NCBI GenBank assembly: GCA_021292105.1
Contig: CM037870.1
Span: forward strand, 19,499,424 to 19,563,423
Length of the DNA stretch: 64,000 nucleotides
Direction of reading: 5' to 3'
Source: Anadara kagoshimensis
Lineage: Eukaryota > Mollusca > Bivalvia > Arcoida > Arcidae
Below, piece by piece: positions 12,792-27,800 of the stretch (positions are counted from its first letter, which is position 1; each line of letters begins with the position of its first letter). Both the position numbers and the translations under genes were made by a program. The notes beneath the pieces were generated by a model. The model ran no database searches and was not told where the DNA came from. It worked only from the letters and a program-made list of their open reading frames with translations.

Positions 12792-15700
12792 GTAAGATGT
12801 TTCTGCAAGAAGTGATATTCTGTGGCAATCCTAGTTTGAAAAAAATAAAAGTGGAGTGAATTGAGTGGATTTATGGAGTTTTAACAACCCCATTTAAGAT
12901 TCTTTCACTTATATCGAGACTGTCAGTTCATGGACTGAGCTTAGGAAAGTCAAATTGACTGTTTTAACCTACTACTCTTCCAGAGCACCCAGCCTCACTT
13001 CCTTGGTGGAAGTTCACATGTCTAAGCTGCGTTGTCAGTTCCAAAGTTTTTTTTTTTGGATTGTGATTGGGACATGGATTAGTATGTTTGTTTTTGGTTA
13101 TTTACAAATCATAAATTATAAATAATAGGAAAGAACAATCAACAGACTGTGTGTGGAGGTTTTATTAGATCTACTAGTTTCGCCGGTAAAGATCCTATGT
13201 CATCAGGATAGTTACAATAAAGTTATAAGAGCTAAGGTGCAAAAGTTGGTTGACTTAATGTCACTCCAACAACAAATTAGCACAACCATGACTTAATGTC
13301 ACTCCAACAACAAATTAGCACAACCATGACTTAATGTCACTCCAACAACAAATTAGCACAACCATGACTTAATGTCACTCCAACAACAAATTAGCACAAC
13401 CATGACTTAATGTCACTCCAACAACAAATTAGCACAACCATGACTTAATGTCACTCCAACAACAAATTAGCACAATCATGACTTAATGTCACTCCAACAA
13501 CAAATTAGCACAACCATGACTTAATATCACTCCAACAACAAATTAGCACAACCATGACTTAATGTCACTCCAAAAACAAATTAACACAATCAGGGTGTTG
13601 GTTCACCTCACTATCGGGTAATGTACAAATCATAAAATCATAGTCAATCAGATAAAGTTATATGTAGAACCTATTTTAAAACTTTGTAAAGTAAATTTTT
13701 TCATAATCTTGATGAAACAGATAAAATAAATAAAGTTGGCATATCTTGTTGGCACAGAACAGTCTAATTACTGATTTACAGCCAAACCTGTCTTTAAAGG
13801 CAGCCCTAGGGAACCAGTTAAAGTGGCCTTTAAGGACATTTGGCTTTTATATACAGGTTCAAATGATTTCATAAATATGAATAAAGAACAATTGGGATAC
13901 AGTTCTACAGGCAATATTTAACATTACATGAATACAAAATAATGATGTTATGGTGCTTAAGAGATTTTTTATATCCCTCGCTTAAAAAATGGGGGGTATA
14001 TAGTGATAGGGGTGTCCGTCCGTCCTTCCGTTACACCTTAGGGTACCTATCTCTCATCCGCAACTTCTCCTAAACCCTTCAATGGATTTTCATGAAACTT
14101 TCACACAATCTTTGTGATATAATGTAGATGTGCACCTTCTATTTAAAAATTTTATCCGATGGATTTTTTTTTTATGTGGGGGGAACAGGGGGTATTTTTT
14201 GTGAGCTTGTGGCTGGCTCACAGTTTTTCTAGTTTTAAAATGGCCCCTTCTAAAAATCCAAGATTAAAAACTATATTTTTTTTCTTGTAGCTGTGGCGGA
14301 ATCCATTGCTCAGCTGTTTGTAGACATGTTGAGAGGTGTACCAGGTGTAGACCAGGGGAAGGAGAACATAGTACAGGCAGCCGCTAATGGTGAACTTGCT
14401 GTTGTTCAGGCTGTATTGAAAGCTAATCCCGATAAAGTAAGTGTACCATATTTTAACTGTAGAAAACATTTTTAGTGTGAAAAAAAATAAAATTGCCATT
14501 GTGACATTGTAGCTTGGCAACTAATCCCGATAAAGTAAGCGTACTATATTTTAACTGTAGAAAACATTTTTAGTGTGAAAAAAAAAAAAATTGCCATTGT
14601 GACATTGTAGCTTGGCATGCTAAAAGACCCTCCCTGCATATTGCCTTGAATCCACTGCTATTCCTTTGAAGGAAATGGTTTTAAAATAGAATTAATGCTT
14701 ATTATTAATATTTCAGAATTATAAGAGCATTTAAAAACAAAATTTATAATCACAGTGATTTTGTTTGCTTAAAAGTACTACCAAATAAAGGTAGTTTCCC
14801 CTTGGGAAAAATGGCTGAAATTTACCAGTTTGACCACTTAAATTACAAAAAACAACAGTAATACACTGATTCTAGCAAATCAATTCTATGGGTAGTTGTC
14901 CTTATTCACAAAGTCCAGATACTGTTACAATATAACATCATTGCAATGAGTATTGAAGCAATTTCAAGCATTTCATAATGCAGTTTGCTGTATGTCAGAA
15001 GTTTAATTTTCCCAATCTTAAAGGCAAAAGGTAGGTTTTAAGAAATGTAACAAAACCACTGAACTGACCAAAAGCATTAAATAAATCTTTTACAATGGAC
15101 AGCCATGATGATCAGCAACAGCATTATTGGGCATGGCCAAATGTCGTTCATTTCAATCAAAATGGATACAGATGATTTTTTCTTATTCACTAAAATAAAA
15201 TTGAGAGAATTTTACAAAATTTAAAATTTTAGGTGGACCAAGAAGTGGAGGGTAAATCAGCACTACAAATTGCCTGTTACTATGGTCACAAGGACATTGT
15301 CAACTTCCTGTTAGACAAAAAAGCAAATGTAAACAAAACTGATTTAGAAGGGGACACACCTGTTCATTATGCTACATTTGGGTAAGGTATTCATATAGGC
15401 AAACAACATTGACCTGTCCCCTTGACCTTTTATTAGGAATATTCATATAGGATGATCTACTCAATAAATGGGTAGTGTTAAGATTCAGTTCCAAGTTAAT
15501 ACATACACAGTCCATGTGCCTACTCTATGAAGTGAGTACCACTCATGATGTAACGGATGAAATGAACACCTGAGTTTCCTACACATAAATGAACTTATCT
15601 AAGATAAATATTTAAATTAAAGGTCAAACAGACAGGTCAATGTTGTTTACTTATACTGACGGCATAAGTTCAGTAAAATTCTGATAGAGATCTGATATGG

Positions 15701-18556
15701 CATATGATATTGATTTCACCATGTTTTATTCTGTTTGTCATATACTTGCATTTTTACCATTTAGAACAAATACATGCATTACAGACATTTGTTCAGAATA
15801 TCACACAAACTTCAACTTGGCGACAAATAAACTAAAATTCATTCCTCCAAATAATTCCATTTGCATAATATTCCTTCCCAAGTGAACCTTTATAAGGCGT
15901 AGGGATGTCGTCAGATGATTTTCTTACTGATACAGTGATTAGATCTATTTGTTCTGAGTATCCGGTCTGTCTGGTGATATGACTTTTCCAACCAGGCGCA
16001 TGCAGTCAATAAAGCCATGTTATAAAAGTCATATTACACACATGTAATATCACTCATGTTTCCTTGGTTAATAACGTCATACATTTAGCGTAACATTTTA
16101 TGATTTCGGTATTTTAGCTTGCATGACTTGTGGTTTTGTAGCCATTTTTGGCTGTTCTTGTTATATCTGAGAAAACACTTTACAGCTACAAAAGAATCAA
16201 GGTTTCTTATATTATACAATAAACAGAATCTTACAATCATAGCTCATTGCATAAAAAAAAAATAACCACGGTAGCTCAGTTGGTAGAGTGCTCGCTCCGT
16301 AAGTGGGAGGTCGTGGGTTCGAACCCAGCCGGGTCTGACCCAAGACTTGAAAGTGGGTAGTGACTGTTCTTTCGCCAAGCACTCGGCATTACGAAATGAA
16401 AGTCATGGTTCTTTCGGATGGGAACTTAAAATAAACGAGGTCCCGTGTCACGGTGGGCTTGGCACGCTAAAGAACCCTGCTGTATAATGCCATAAGCGCA
16501 ACGCACAGGCAAAATTTCTGCACTTTCGCCTATAGCTGGCGACGTCTCGATATAAGTGAAATATTCTTGACTGGGACGTTAAACACCATTACTCAACTCA
16601 ACTCAGCTCATTGCATAAAAACTTATTCAACTTGTGCAATAAATTAAGTACAGTAAAACCTTTTATTAATGCCCCTCCTTCATAACTTTACCACTTCCCT
16701 TATCACCACACTATTTTGAAGTCCCAAAATCCATTTTGTTTATGTTTTTCTTTATTGGCCTCCCCCAATTTATCTCCAAACCCCTTTATAATGCCAAAAT
16801 TTGACTGAACAAATGGTGGTGATGAATTGTGGTTTTACTGTATTATATGATCACTCATGCAAGATCCTCTATATATTACTGAGGTTTCAAATGTGAAAAA
16901 TTAACCAGTGGATATTTGTAAAATTGCCTCAAAAATTGGTAAATATTCATATACATGTACTTGTACTTTGCATTAGGAATATGGCTGAATTTGCACCAAA
17001 AATGTGAAGCAGAATATAATCTGGGGTCAGGAATATTTAAGTTACAGACAAAGTAAAAGTGGCCTTTATGGGCAGGTGGCCTTTATATACAGGTTCAACT
17101 AATATAAATAAAGAACAATGGGGATACAATTTTACTGATCTTTATAAGCAGATGGCCCTTATACAGAGGTGGCCTTTAAGGCAGTTTGGACTGTACTTTG
17201 AAAACTTAAAACAAATAATTTTTATTTTAGAAAAGAAAATGCCATTCTTGATATTCTGCTAAAGAATGGAGCTAAGAAAGATGTGAAGAATAAAAAAGGA
17301 CAAGCAGCTATCCACATCGCCGTGGGAACAGCTAGCGTGGAGTGTACAAAAATCCTGGTTGAACATGGATGTGATGTTTCAATACAGGTACATGTTTTTT
17401 ATTTAAAGGTCACCGGTCACCAAATTTATCAATTTTGTATTTTGCATTCCAATGGGTAGAATAGTCAATATTGATGTGTCTGACGGTTTCCCATGTCTTA
17501 GATTTACCTGTAATACACTAAAACCTTACCTAAACGAACTGCTTATACTCGGTAGTTTCCGACACCGCTCGTAACTTTCCGGCGACCTAATTGATGACGT
17601 ACATGGTGTTAAGCTGCTGAGGAAAGACACATTACCTATATATGTATCCATATATTACATGGGTTTGTGTGGTGTTTTGACGGGTTTTAAAGTTTGATTT
17701 CAAGTCAAAATGGTATATTTTGTGACGTTTGGAGATAATAAATCACAATGACCGATAAACATGTTTTTTCCACAAATTTCAGAACAAATTAAAGCCAGAT
17801 TTACACAAGTCCTTCATGCAGCTTTCTAATTGTTTTGAATGTATTCAGATTAAATATTACGAGATAAGTCAGGGAAATGGGAGTGGTATAATCATTTAAG
17901 ACAATTCGATTTATTATGAATCAATTCAGTCAAATAAATAGATTTTAAACAATTTTAATTTTCAAAATTAATTTAATTCCGTAATTCATTCAGTTCACAC
18001 GTTCAAACAAAGTCTTCATGCCCTGTTCAAATTAACCAATCTCATTTAACTTTAATTTATTCGATTTTCAGAATCCATCAAAAATGACAAATAGCATTTA
18101 CTGGGTATATCATAAAGATAATCACACGTGTCAATTAATGTTGCATATTGTAAGGTAAATTGTTGATTACAGGTGGTAGATGTCTACTTCTAAACAGGAT
18201 GCTTCCCAATGGACTGTAGCATATTGATAATCTCTTAATTACTGGTATCTGAGGGGTGTAAATCACACTTTGAATACTATTAATTTATTGTGAATAAAGT
18301 AGAGAAAGTTACACTCGAGTTTTGAGTCCTTAATTAGTTGAGCATAATCTCACTGGTATTACATTTTGACAAAGTTCTTTTCATCCCATTAAAATTAAAG
18401 CGTAATAAAGTTATTATATGAATTTTTTTATCATTTTTTGTATTTCATCATGAAAACAGTGAAAATAAATGAGAATTAGAATTCTGATCAGTACTCCATC
18501 GGAAAATATCAACAAATATTTTTTTTAAATTACCCACTGACGTAAACTTCAATTTC

Positions 18557-18592
<36 letters not shown>

Positions 18593-18795
18593 ACTTACTG
18601 CAAATAAGGAATAAGAAGCTATTGAATTGAAATTACTTTCATATTTAAGTAATCCTGGGATGAAATATTTTAATTGAGAGACAATAAGAAGTTATTTTTT
18701 AAACCTGTATTTTGATATTTTCGCTGTACAAAAAAATGCAGGTCTTGGATCTAGATTCTATCCGAAATGTGTCCTGTTGATTAATTACATGGGTA

Positions 18796-18838
<43 letters not shown>

Positions 18839-21800
18839 CATTGATTTTAATCTAACTTGAATGAAATTAAAAATGGGACACTTTCTAAAACAAATATATA
18901 TTAAAATCAATTTGAGGTCATAATATGGCTGTACTAGAGAGAACAGATTTTTTTAAAAAAAAAAACAAAAAATTGGGTTCTTTTTATTATTCCTTCGGAT
19001 AAAAATAAATAAATAAGTAATTTAATTAATTAATTAATTAATCAGAGATATGTAAAGATAATTAAAATGATATTAAATATTAATGAAAATTAATATGAAC
19101 AATATTTTAAATAAAAAATGGAAATTGGGGTTCTTTTATTATTTGTTGTGATAAATGGATATAAATAAATAAAATAAATAAATAAATAATAAATAAATAA
19201 ATAAATTATTATCAAAAGAAATGTAAAATTATATTTTGTAAAAGTATTAGTAAATAGTATATCATACTTAGAGCAAACACAAATATAGTTTTTTTTTTCC
19301 TTATTTATTTCTTATTATGTTTATTTTTTATTAATTTTTTTCTGCTGAAGTCAACTGAAAGACCCAATGCTAAAAATAAATAAATATGTAAAAACAATAG
19401 AAGTTATTTCCGATAAATCTGGGTAATAAATGCAGTTCACTATACAAGCTTCATTTACTAAATAGCTGGGATAACACCTTCTGCGTCACTTCCGGTTTTG
19501 TGCCCTTTTACTACCAAAGGGAGATAACACAGTTTTTCAACAGTTTCAGGACTTTAATTTACGCTGTAGAAAAGGATAGAAATGATTAAAAAATGTTATT
19601 TGTGGCTAAATCGACTTTTTATGATGTAATCTTTCGGAAAATAATACTAAAAAAAATTCGGTTTTTGGTGACCGGTGACCTTTAACCTTCCTTTCTGCCA
19701 AATTAAATTTTGCAGCAGTGTTGGTAGAAAAGTTTATAATGTGAATTAATATGATATTAACAATAGGTTATGATGTCACATGGGTTTTCTTAGGGCTCTA
19801 CACCATTATGAGGGATGTCTTGTAAATATGAATTGACTGTGTGTGGGATATGGAAATCCATGCACAAAACAATTTTTGTATATTTCTGTATAGACAGAAA
19901 AAAATTTTCAATCAATTCTAATAGTGTAATTAATTACAGAATTCACTGAAAGACGACTGTGAAATTGTAATCTATTCTTTGAAACTGTAGAATTTAAATG
20001 ATGTTTCATTAGGAATCAAAATTATGCTGTTTCACTTTCTAATGACATCACATTGTTGATGTTGACAACAATGTGTAGGTTGTTTGCATCTGGTACGGAA
20101 TTGGTGGCCAAGTCGTTCAGCATTGGCAGCCAAGTAGATTGCCTTAGGTTCCCAGTAGTTTGCCATTTGCGGCCAAGTTGTTTGCCTTAGGTTGCCAAGT
20201 AGTTTGCCATTTGCAGCCAAGTTGTTTGCCTTAGGTTGCCAAGTAGTTCAGCATTGGTGGCCAAGTGGTTTGCCTTAGGTTGCCAAGTAGTTCAGCATTG
20301 GTGGCCAAGTGGTTTGCTTTATGTGGCTGAGTAGTTCATCATTGGTGGCCAAGTGGTTTGCCTTATGTGGCCGAGTAGTTCAGCATTGGTTGCCAAGTGG
20401 TTTGCTTTATGTGGCTGAGTAGTTCAGCATTGGCAGCCAAGTGGTTTGGTTTAGGTTTTCAAGTAGTTCAGCATTGGTGGCCAAGTGGTTTGGTTTAGGT
20501 TGTCAAGTAGTTCAGCATTGGTGGCCAAGTGGTTTGCCTTAGGTTGCCAAGTAGTTCAGCATTGGCTGCTGAGTGGTTTGCCTTAGGTTCCCAAGTAGTT
20601 CAGCATTGGTGGCCAAGTGGTTTGCCTTAGGTTGCCAAGTAGTTCAGTATTGGCAGCTGAGTGGTCTAAAGCTTAAAGTGCCTCACCACTTAGGTATAAA
20701 ACACATTCTGAGCTGGTTCCAGTGTGAGAGTAAACATGCATATCAGTTTATTTGCTTGTCGAAGGTCCGTGGTTTTCTCAGGGCAATCTGGTTTCTTTCA
20801 CTATTTCTGAACTGACTACTGCTATATAAGTGAAAAATCTTGACTGAGGCGTGTAAAAAAAACAAAAAGAAAAAAAAAAACACAAGACAGAAAAAAGAAG
20901 AAGAAAAAAACACCAACTAAATATGGTTTAAAGATTTTACCTATACCTGTAAAGAAATAATATTTCAACCAATTAAAAAACTGTATTTGTGTAAAATTTT
21001 AATTTTTCAGGATGGCGACAAGGACACAGCAATGCATGATGCAATAGTACAAACAGAAGGACAACCAGCCATATTGACAGCCGTTCTGACTGCCCCAACT
21101 GCCGACTTTGGTACATTAAATGGCAAAGGTTTCAATGTTCTCCAGTGGGCAACTTTAAAAAATAATAACCAGTTAGTATTTATACAGTCAAATTTGCCTC
21201 TATGGCTCAGTGGTAGAGCGTCTGGCTCAAGAAAGGGAAATTGTGGGTTTAAACCTTGGCAGGGTTACATAACAGACTAAAATTTGAGATATTGCTTCCA
21301 GTAAACCACAACATATTGAAAGTTATTTCTTATATTTACAATATCAATTGACATTTCTGTTTAGAATTTTCAAAAGTCCAATCATTTTAGTATGACAAAA
21401 TACTGGTCATCATTTCTCATTAGCTGATTGTGTCAGTGAATAGAAGAATACCATTTATCCCTGCCAAGAATTTAGCTCCGCCTTCTTTGATGTTATTTCA
21501 TTCCTTCTATGATGTCACAATAAACAACCTCAACCAAAATCAGATTTGACTAGAGGTTGACATGTCATGCTAGTTTACTGAAATGTTAATTATTCTTGAA
21601 TATAAGTTTATGTAAGAAAAAAGTCAGTGAATGTAAATAGTAGTGTTAAGAATTGATGTATCACTGACCACGCCCACAATGTTTCGACAAATGCCTGGCA
21701 TGCTTGAACTACACGCAAAAAGAACAAAAACTTGGCCTGAATAGCGCCATTTAATGACATCACTGACACTAGTACGTCATTAGTTGCGGCCTTTGTCAGA

Positions 21801-24800
21801 ACATTGTGGGCGTGGCTGGCGATACATCAATTGTATTTTACTTACTGTAAAGGGTATTATTTTCACGGGGTGAAAATTTTGCGATTTCTGAATTCTGACA
21901 TTTCCGGTGGGTGTAATTTCCACATTACCAATATAAGTGTGTGTAAAATCTGTATACTATGTTGTCAATTTCACGCGGGGAAAAATTTAGCAGTAATATC
22001 TTTAGCGAGAAATAAGCGAAATTTTTACCCATGCGAAAATTTCCCCCTTTACTTAAATTGCATTTTAATCCGTTTCAGAGCTGTAGAAGTTGCTGTAGGA
22101 AGAAATAAGAAAATTATAAATGATCACATGAACCAAGGTTTTACCGCCCTCCATGTCGCTGCAGCAAATGACTATGTGGAAATATGTAGTATTCTTGTGA
22201 CAAAGGTAAGGTGTTAGGGCACATTCCAAAATCCTAAACATAGAGGAGATCTTGCTGTCTCTGGCTAAGGACGAGCATGGGTACATTAGCAAAGTCAAAT
22301 CCAGTGGTGTGGTTAATGTCCTGTTGATGGGCCCACCTGCCCCTCTAGGTTATTTTGTAATCGGTGCTCCCAAAATACACTTATAGAATATATACAGTTT
22401 AACTTGCCTTAAAGACCACCTCTAAATAAGGGTCACCCGCTTATAAAGGCCAGTAGACTTGTATCCCAATTGTTCTTTATTTTATATTATTTGAACCTTT
22501 GAAAAGCCACCTGCCCTTAAAGCCAGTTTTACTGGTTCCCTTGGGTGGCCTTTATAGACCAGTTTGATTGTATATAATAACTTATAATACACCTTCTCTG
22601 TGATGCTCTGTCTTTGGCAGTTGCCCTTGCTGATGCCCAGATCTTTCATCCGAATTGCGTTCTTTTCTTTCTCTGTTGTTCTGTACAATTTTGTTTTTGG
22701 CTGACCTTCAGAGATGTGCAAGAAATATTCGGACACTTTGTAAAATTCTTTTTTTTTTATATGAAGACATGTATTTTTTAAAAATTCTCAAAAATTTATT
22801 TCTTGATCAATTTCCATGAATTTTTCACCCTTAAATCTAAAATTTTTTGTAGTTTCTTCCAGTAATTTTCAAAATACTGTCCGTCTTATAACAATCAAGA
22901 AAACATAAGTTTAACAGCATTGTAAATTTTTAATAGCCATGTGAAGAAACATGATTTTATAGTAGATTTCAATTATACAAATTTTCTGTTGAATTTGAAA
23001 TGTTTATCTATTAAAAACAACGAAATTCCCTTTTCTAATTATTTTTAAGAAAAACTTCAACAAATTTTACGTTTAACAGTGAAAAATTCATGGAAATTGG
23101 TATTTAGCTCTTAAGAGACAGTTCTAGTTGTTCATTCCTCTATAAAAGCATGAAACAGTTCAAATTACGTTGTCAGGTGAGCTACAGTGTTGTTTGATGA
23201 CTGTTTTTATTTTATATTACCCAGGGGCAGGCAGATATTAATGCTCTCGATGACAATAAGCGTACACCATTAATAGTTGCCGTATCACAGACACACAAGC
23301 GTACAGTGGAATTTTTAATCACATGTGGTAAGAATTCATCTTCAGTTTTGTAATGTAGAACCATAAATATTCTCCAGGTTAAACTTCATTATATAAGACA
23401 CCTTTAGTAATCCTTTGGCTTGTATGGACTTGTTTTCTCTTTGCACTGCCTTGCAAGTGTCAGCGAGAATTTAGAATTTTAATTTTTCCAATCTTTAAGG
23501 CAGAAGACAGTTTTTAAACAGTGTAACAAAATCACATGTAAAATATATTAGGTTCAAGCAGACAGGTCAGTGTTGTTTTAGATTATACAACATTTTGTGT
23601 AAATGGAACAGTTTCATTTAATGACAATAGATGTATCGCCAGCCATGCCTTTTATGTCCTGACACTGGACGCTAAAACAGTACCAAAGCAGCGTCATAGC
23701 AATAAACGATGTACTAGTATCAGTGACGTCATTAAATGGCACAATTCCGGCCGAGTTTTCATTCTTTTTGTGTGTAATTCAAGCATGCCGGGTCTTTGTC
23801 GGAACATTGTGGGCCTGGCCGGCGATACGTCAATTGTGTAAACATAAATTTTTGTAAACATGGAAACCTGAGTGACTACTTCAGAAAATATGCATTTACA
23901 TTTCTTTTTTATTTAAGATAAATAAGACACCTCTACAGATTATATGTTAGGCAGTGTTCATTCTTGGTTTCATTCAGAAGGAGCTATTTTCAAAAACTTC
24001 TAAAACGCTGTAACATCACTTTCATGTACAGTCTTACCTGCCTTAAAGGCCACCTCTATATAAGGGTCATCTGTTTGTAAAGGCCAGTAGAATTGTATCC
24101 AAATTATTCTTTATTCATATAATTTGAACCTGTATATGAAGGCCACCTGCTAATAAAGACCACTTTTACTGGTTCCGTTGGATGACCTTTATAGACAGGT
24201 TTGACTGTAATGTTTAATATGGCCCTCTGAGGCCTTAATAATTGGGTCATTCGGCAATATATGGGAATTATGGCCCCATGGCCCCATCTAGAATGAACAC
24301 TGATTATGGGTATAATATCCTCTAAAACAAACATTTAACCTTTGAACTGTCTAGAAATGGCGTTAATAGTGCTATAACTTCCATTGCCATGCAAAGCAAA
24401 CTGAATAACGCATGCTAGCCAATCATGTGTATAGACAAAAGCATGAACAGAGATTTTTCTGACCTTTTTGGGAAAAGGACCTTGGGATGAAATTGGGAAA
24501 ATGCTCAACAAAAATGTAATTTTGGGAAAATCACAACAACATATTAAAAATTCTAGACCACTAGAATACTGGTAATTGAACAAATTATATCGGTGTTCAC
24601 AGCAAAATAGCGATGTCTTTTGTCTCTATATAAATCATCCAGCAAAATGTGGGTTAATATAGATTAAAATCGTTATCAGAACGAGATATCCTCCGAATAT
24701 AATGTTGATGATCTTGTGAAATTTTTTTTCTCAAAAAATTGATAAACATAGCTAATTGGGAATTTTTTACTACAGAATTGGGGAAAATGTATGTTTTTTT

Positions 24801-27800
24801 GCATTGGGAATGGGTCCCTTTACCGGACCCTGTGGATACCCAGAAAAATCCCTGATGAAATGTAAATATAGTCCAATACTGTAAAAATAATTACTTTCAC
24901 GGTGTACTAATTTTTGCTTATTCCGCATGCATTTATTTTGTGCAAAAATCAATACAGAGCGAAAATTATATTATGCTTATAGTAATATAGTGCACACGAA
25001 AATATAACTACGCTATTATATGTGTAAATTTTCTATACCGCGAAAATATATACACGCGAAATTAAATGTGTTTACAGTAATTACATTTGGTCACAAACAG
25101 AGTTTCATATTATAAAACATCACAAATGTAAATACATGTATAGTTTTTGGTTCACCTAAATCGAAATAACTTTACTATTGTTTTACAGCTTGTAATGTGA
25201 ATGTTAAAGATGAAAATGGAAACACAGCTCTACATATTGCACAGCTGAAGCAGACTCTTCCGAAACAAGTAAAAATATAACATTTTATTCCTTGGCATCT
25301 CTGTCTGCCTACATATCATCTTCGCTCTCACTATGTACCACTATGACAGCTCAGTGGTAGCATGCTCACTCGTTCTATATGTGGGAGGTTGTGGGTTTGA
25401 ACCCCGGCCAGGTCTGACCAAGACTTGAAAATGAGTTTTTTAGTCAAGCACTCGGTATTTATAAGGTCCACAGGTATTCACAGGGTCCTTCGTTACAGAC
25501 CTTAAAAATATAGGTCCCCTGTCACTGCAGGCATGGCACGTTAAAGAACCCCACCTCACATTGCACAGGTAAAAAAATTTGCAATTTTACCTATAACTGC
25601 TGAATCTTCTCTGCTTTATTTCATCGATGATAGATTTTGAATTTTTCATTTTGCAATAAATCAACATTTGTGATTGATTTTGATATTGGGCCATCATATT
25701 TACAAATTTAACAAAGACAGCTTTGGTGGAAACTAGACAGAGATGCCATATCTGCTTTTGTGTCTCTAAAGCATTTACTTCCAAACATCAATACTAATTT
25801 CACATTGTTGCATCGCTCTATAAGTGTACAAAAAAGCCAATCAGTAGTAAAGCTTTTCTGACAGTTTTAGTACTGTAAACACATTTTGGCACTGCACTAA
25901 TTTTAGCGATTTTTTCTCTCTTTGATGAAACATGCAGAAGCAATTGTATTGCAATTCCCCTGACAGATAATTGGGCTCATGACCCTTGATGTGTTTCAAT
26001 TTTCCCGCAATATTACATCATGTTCCACACAGGGAGTCACATGTTTGTGTGTCATACGCCGATCTTGCATGGCTGAAAACCCTATCTAACACGAGCAGAT
26101 ATTGAGAAAATAGTGCCAAGTTACAAAATAGTTATTAAAAGAAAGGATTGTAAATATAAGAAATGACATTTCTGCTCATGGTACCTCAAGGGGTAATGCA
26201 AGATAGTGTGGCATGTGTCAAATTTAAAATGAAGGGCTTTGCCCTGATCAAATTTGGCATGCACCACACTATCTTGCATTACCCCTTGAAATAACATGAC
26301 CCGAATGTCATTTCTTAAAATTTGCCTTTGTTTTTAGCTTGTACAGTTAATGGGAGTCAAACAAGATGAAGATGTTAGTACACAGATAATATGTCGTCTT
26401 ATTGAGGCTCAAGCTGACATCTATGCAAAGAACAATAAAGGAGAAACACCCATTGACTTGGCTCCGGATTATATGGTCAAGGAGTTTATGAAAAAGTAAG
26501 TTAAGCATGAACTTTAATCAGAGACTTAGATAAGCAGGGGCCAAGTAGCCAATTTCTCCTGTATGGGGTTCTAAATTTTACACTTCAGCTACCACTGCGG
26601 TATCTCAGTTGGTAGAGTGCTCGCTTCGTAAGTGGGAGGTCGTGGGTTCGATCTCTGGCCGGGTCTGACCCAAGACTTGAAAGTGGGTAGTGACTGTTCT
26701 TTCGCCAAACACTACGAAATGAAAGTCACGGTTCTTTTAGATGGGAACTTAAAATAAATGAGGTCCCGTGTCATGGTGGGCTTGGCACGATAAAGAACCC
26801 TGTCATCAGCGCAATGCCCAGGCAAAATTTCTGTACCTTTTGCCTATAGCTGGCGATGTCTCGATATAAGTGAAATATTCTTGACTTGGATGTTAAACAC
26901 CATTACTCAACTGAACTCACTTCAGCTAGTTATCACTATTCTGACTTCTTTTCTGACATGATCTGGGTTCCCAATTAAGAAAAGTTGAGCTTTATCCCTG
27001 CTAATGGCAACATCGTATTTACCACCCAATCATGGTTTACACAACCCTAATTTCTATCACTTCACCTATCATTGGTGACATCTCAATATAAGTGAAATAT
27101 TCCTGACTGGGATGTAATACCAAATCAATCAATCAATCCACTCACATATACATGTAGTAATATAGAATCTTACACTGGTAACAGGGTAAGACAGAGATAT
27201 CTCAAATGAGGATGAATATTTTCGTGTTCAGAACGAGCTTTAGCTATATTTTCCTATATTTTTGTTACTGGTAGCTTCATGAATTCAGAATTGGGACATT
27301 TTTCCCGTATTTAGTACATATCTGAAGCAAGATTAACATTTATGTATTTTTAAAGCAGTAAGTGTACATTGCAGTTGCCAATGTTTTATGTTTATTAGTA
27401 AAAGGAATAAAGGGAATCGCTGAAGGGGAGGAAAGAAGGTCATGGATGCATATTTTATGTGTAAACTCTTTAAAAATATTCCTATAACTTTATTGAAAAC
27501 TCCTATAATTTCCTATAAAACTCCTATAATTTCCTATAAAACTCCTATAACTTCCTATAAAACTCCTATAATTTTGGCCCCCATATTCCTACTTTGCCTA
27601 TATTTTTGGACCCCAAAATTGGTAGCAACCCCTGCGAGTGGATAATCAAAGCCCTTTTAATATGCTAATATTATTTGAAAATCAGTAATTTAATACCTAT
27701 CTGTTTTGCAGATTAGCGGACCAATCCAAAAGACCAGATACTTTTGGCAAAACCCAAAAGGGAATACAAATACCGTCCAATTGGTCTCAGATGGACAAAA

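Noticed and set aside
13252-13593. CRISPR-like array
   Set aside because: The units are directly adjacent with no unique spacers; this is a eukaryotic minisatellite.
16267-16340. Functional tRNA gene
   Set aside because: The A and B boxes are good, but the segment is the head of a 340-bp SINE repeated many times and lacks a clean acceptor stem and terminator.
21804-22205. 137-residue plus-strand frame as one exon
   Set aside because: Only 22079-22205 is the ankyrin exon; the preceding part is AT-rich intron with a clear acceptor CGTTTCAG at 22071-22078.
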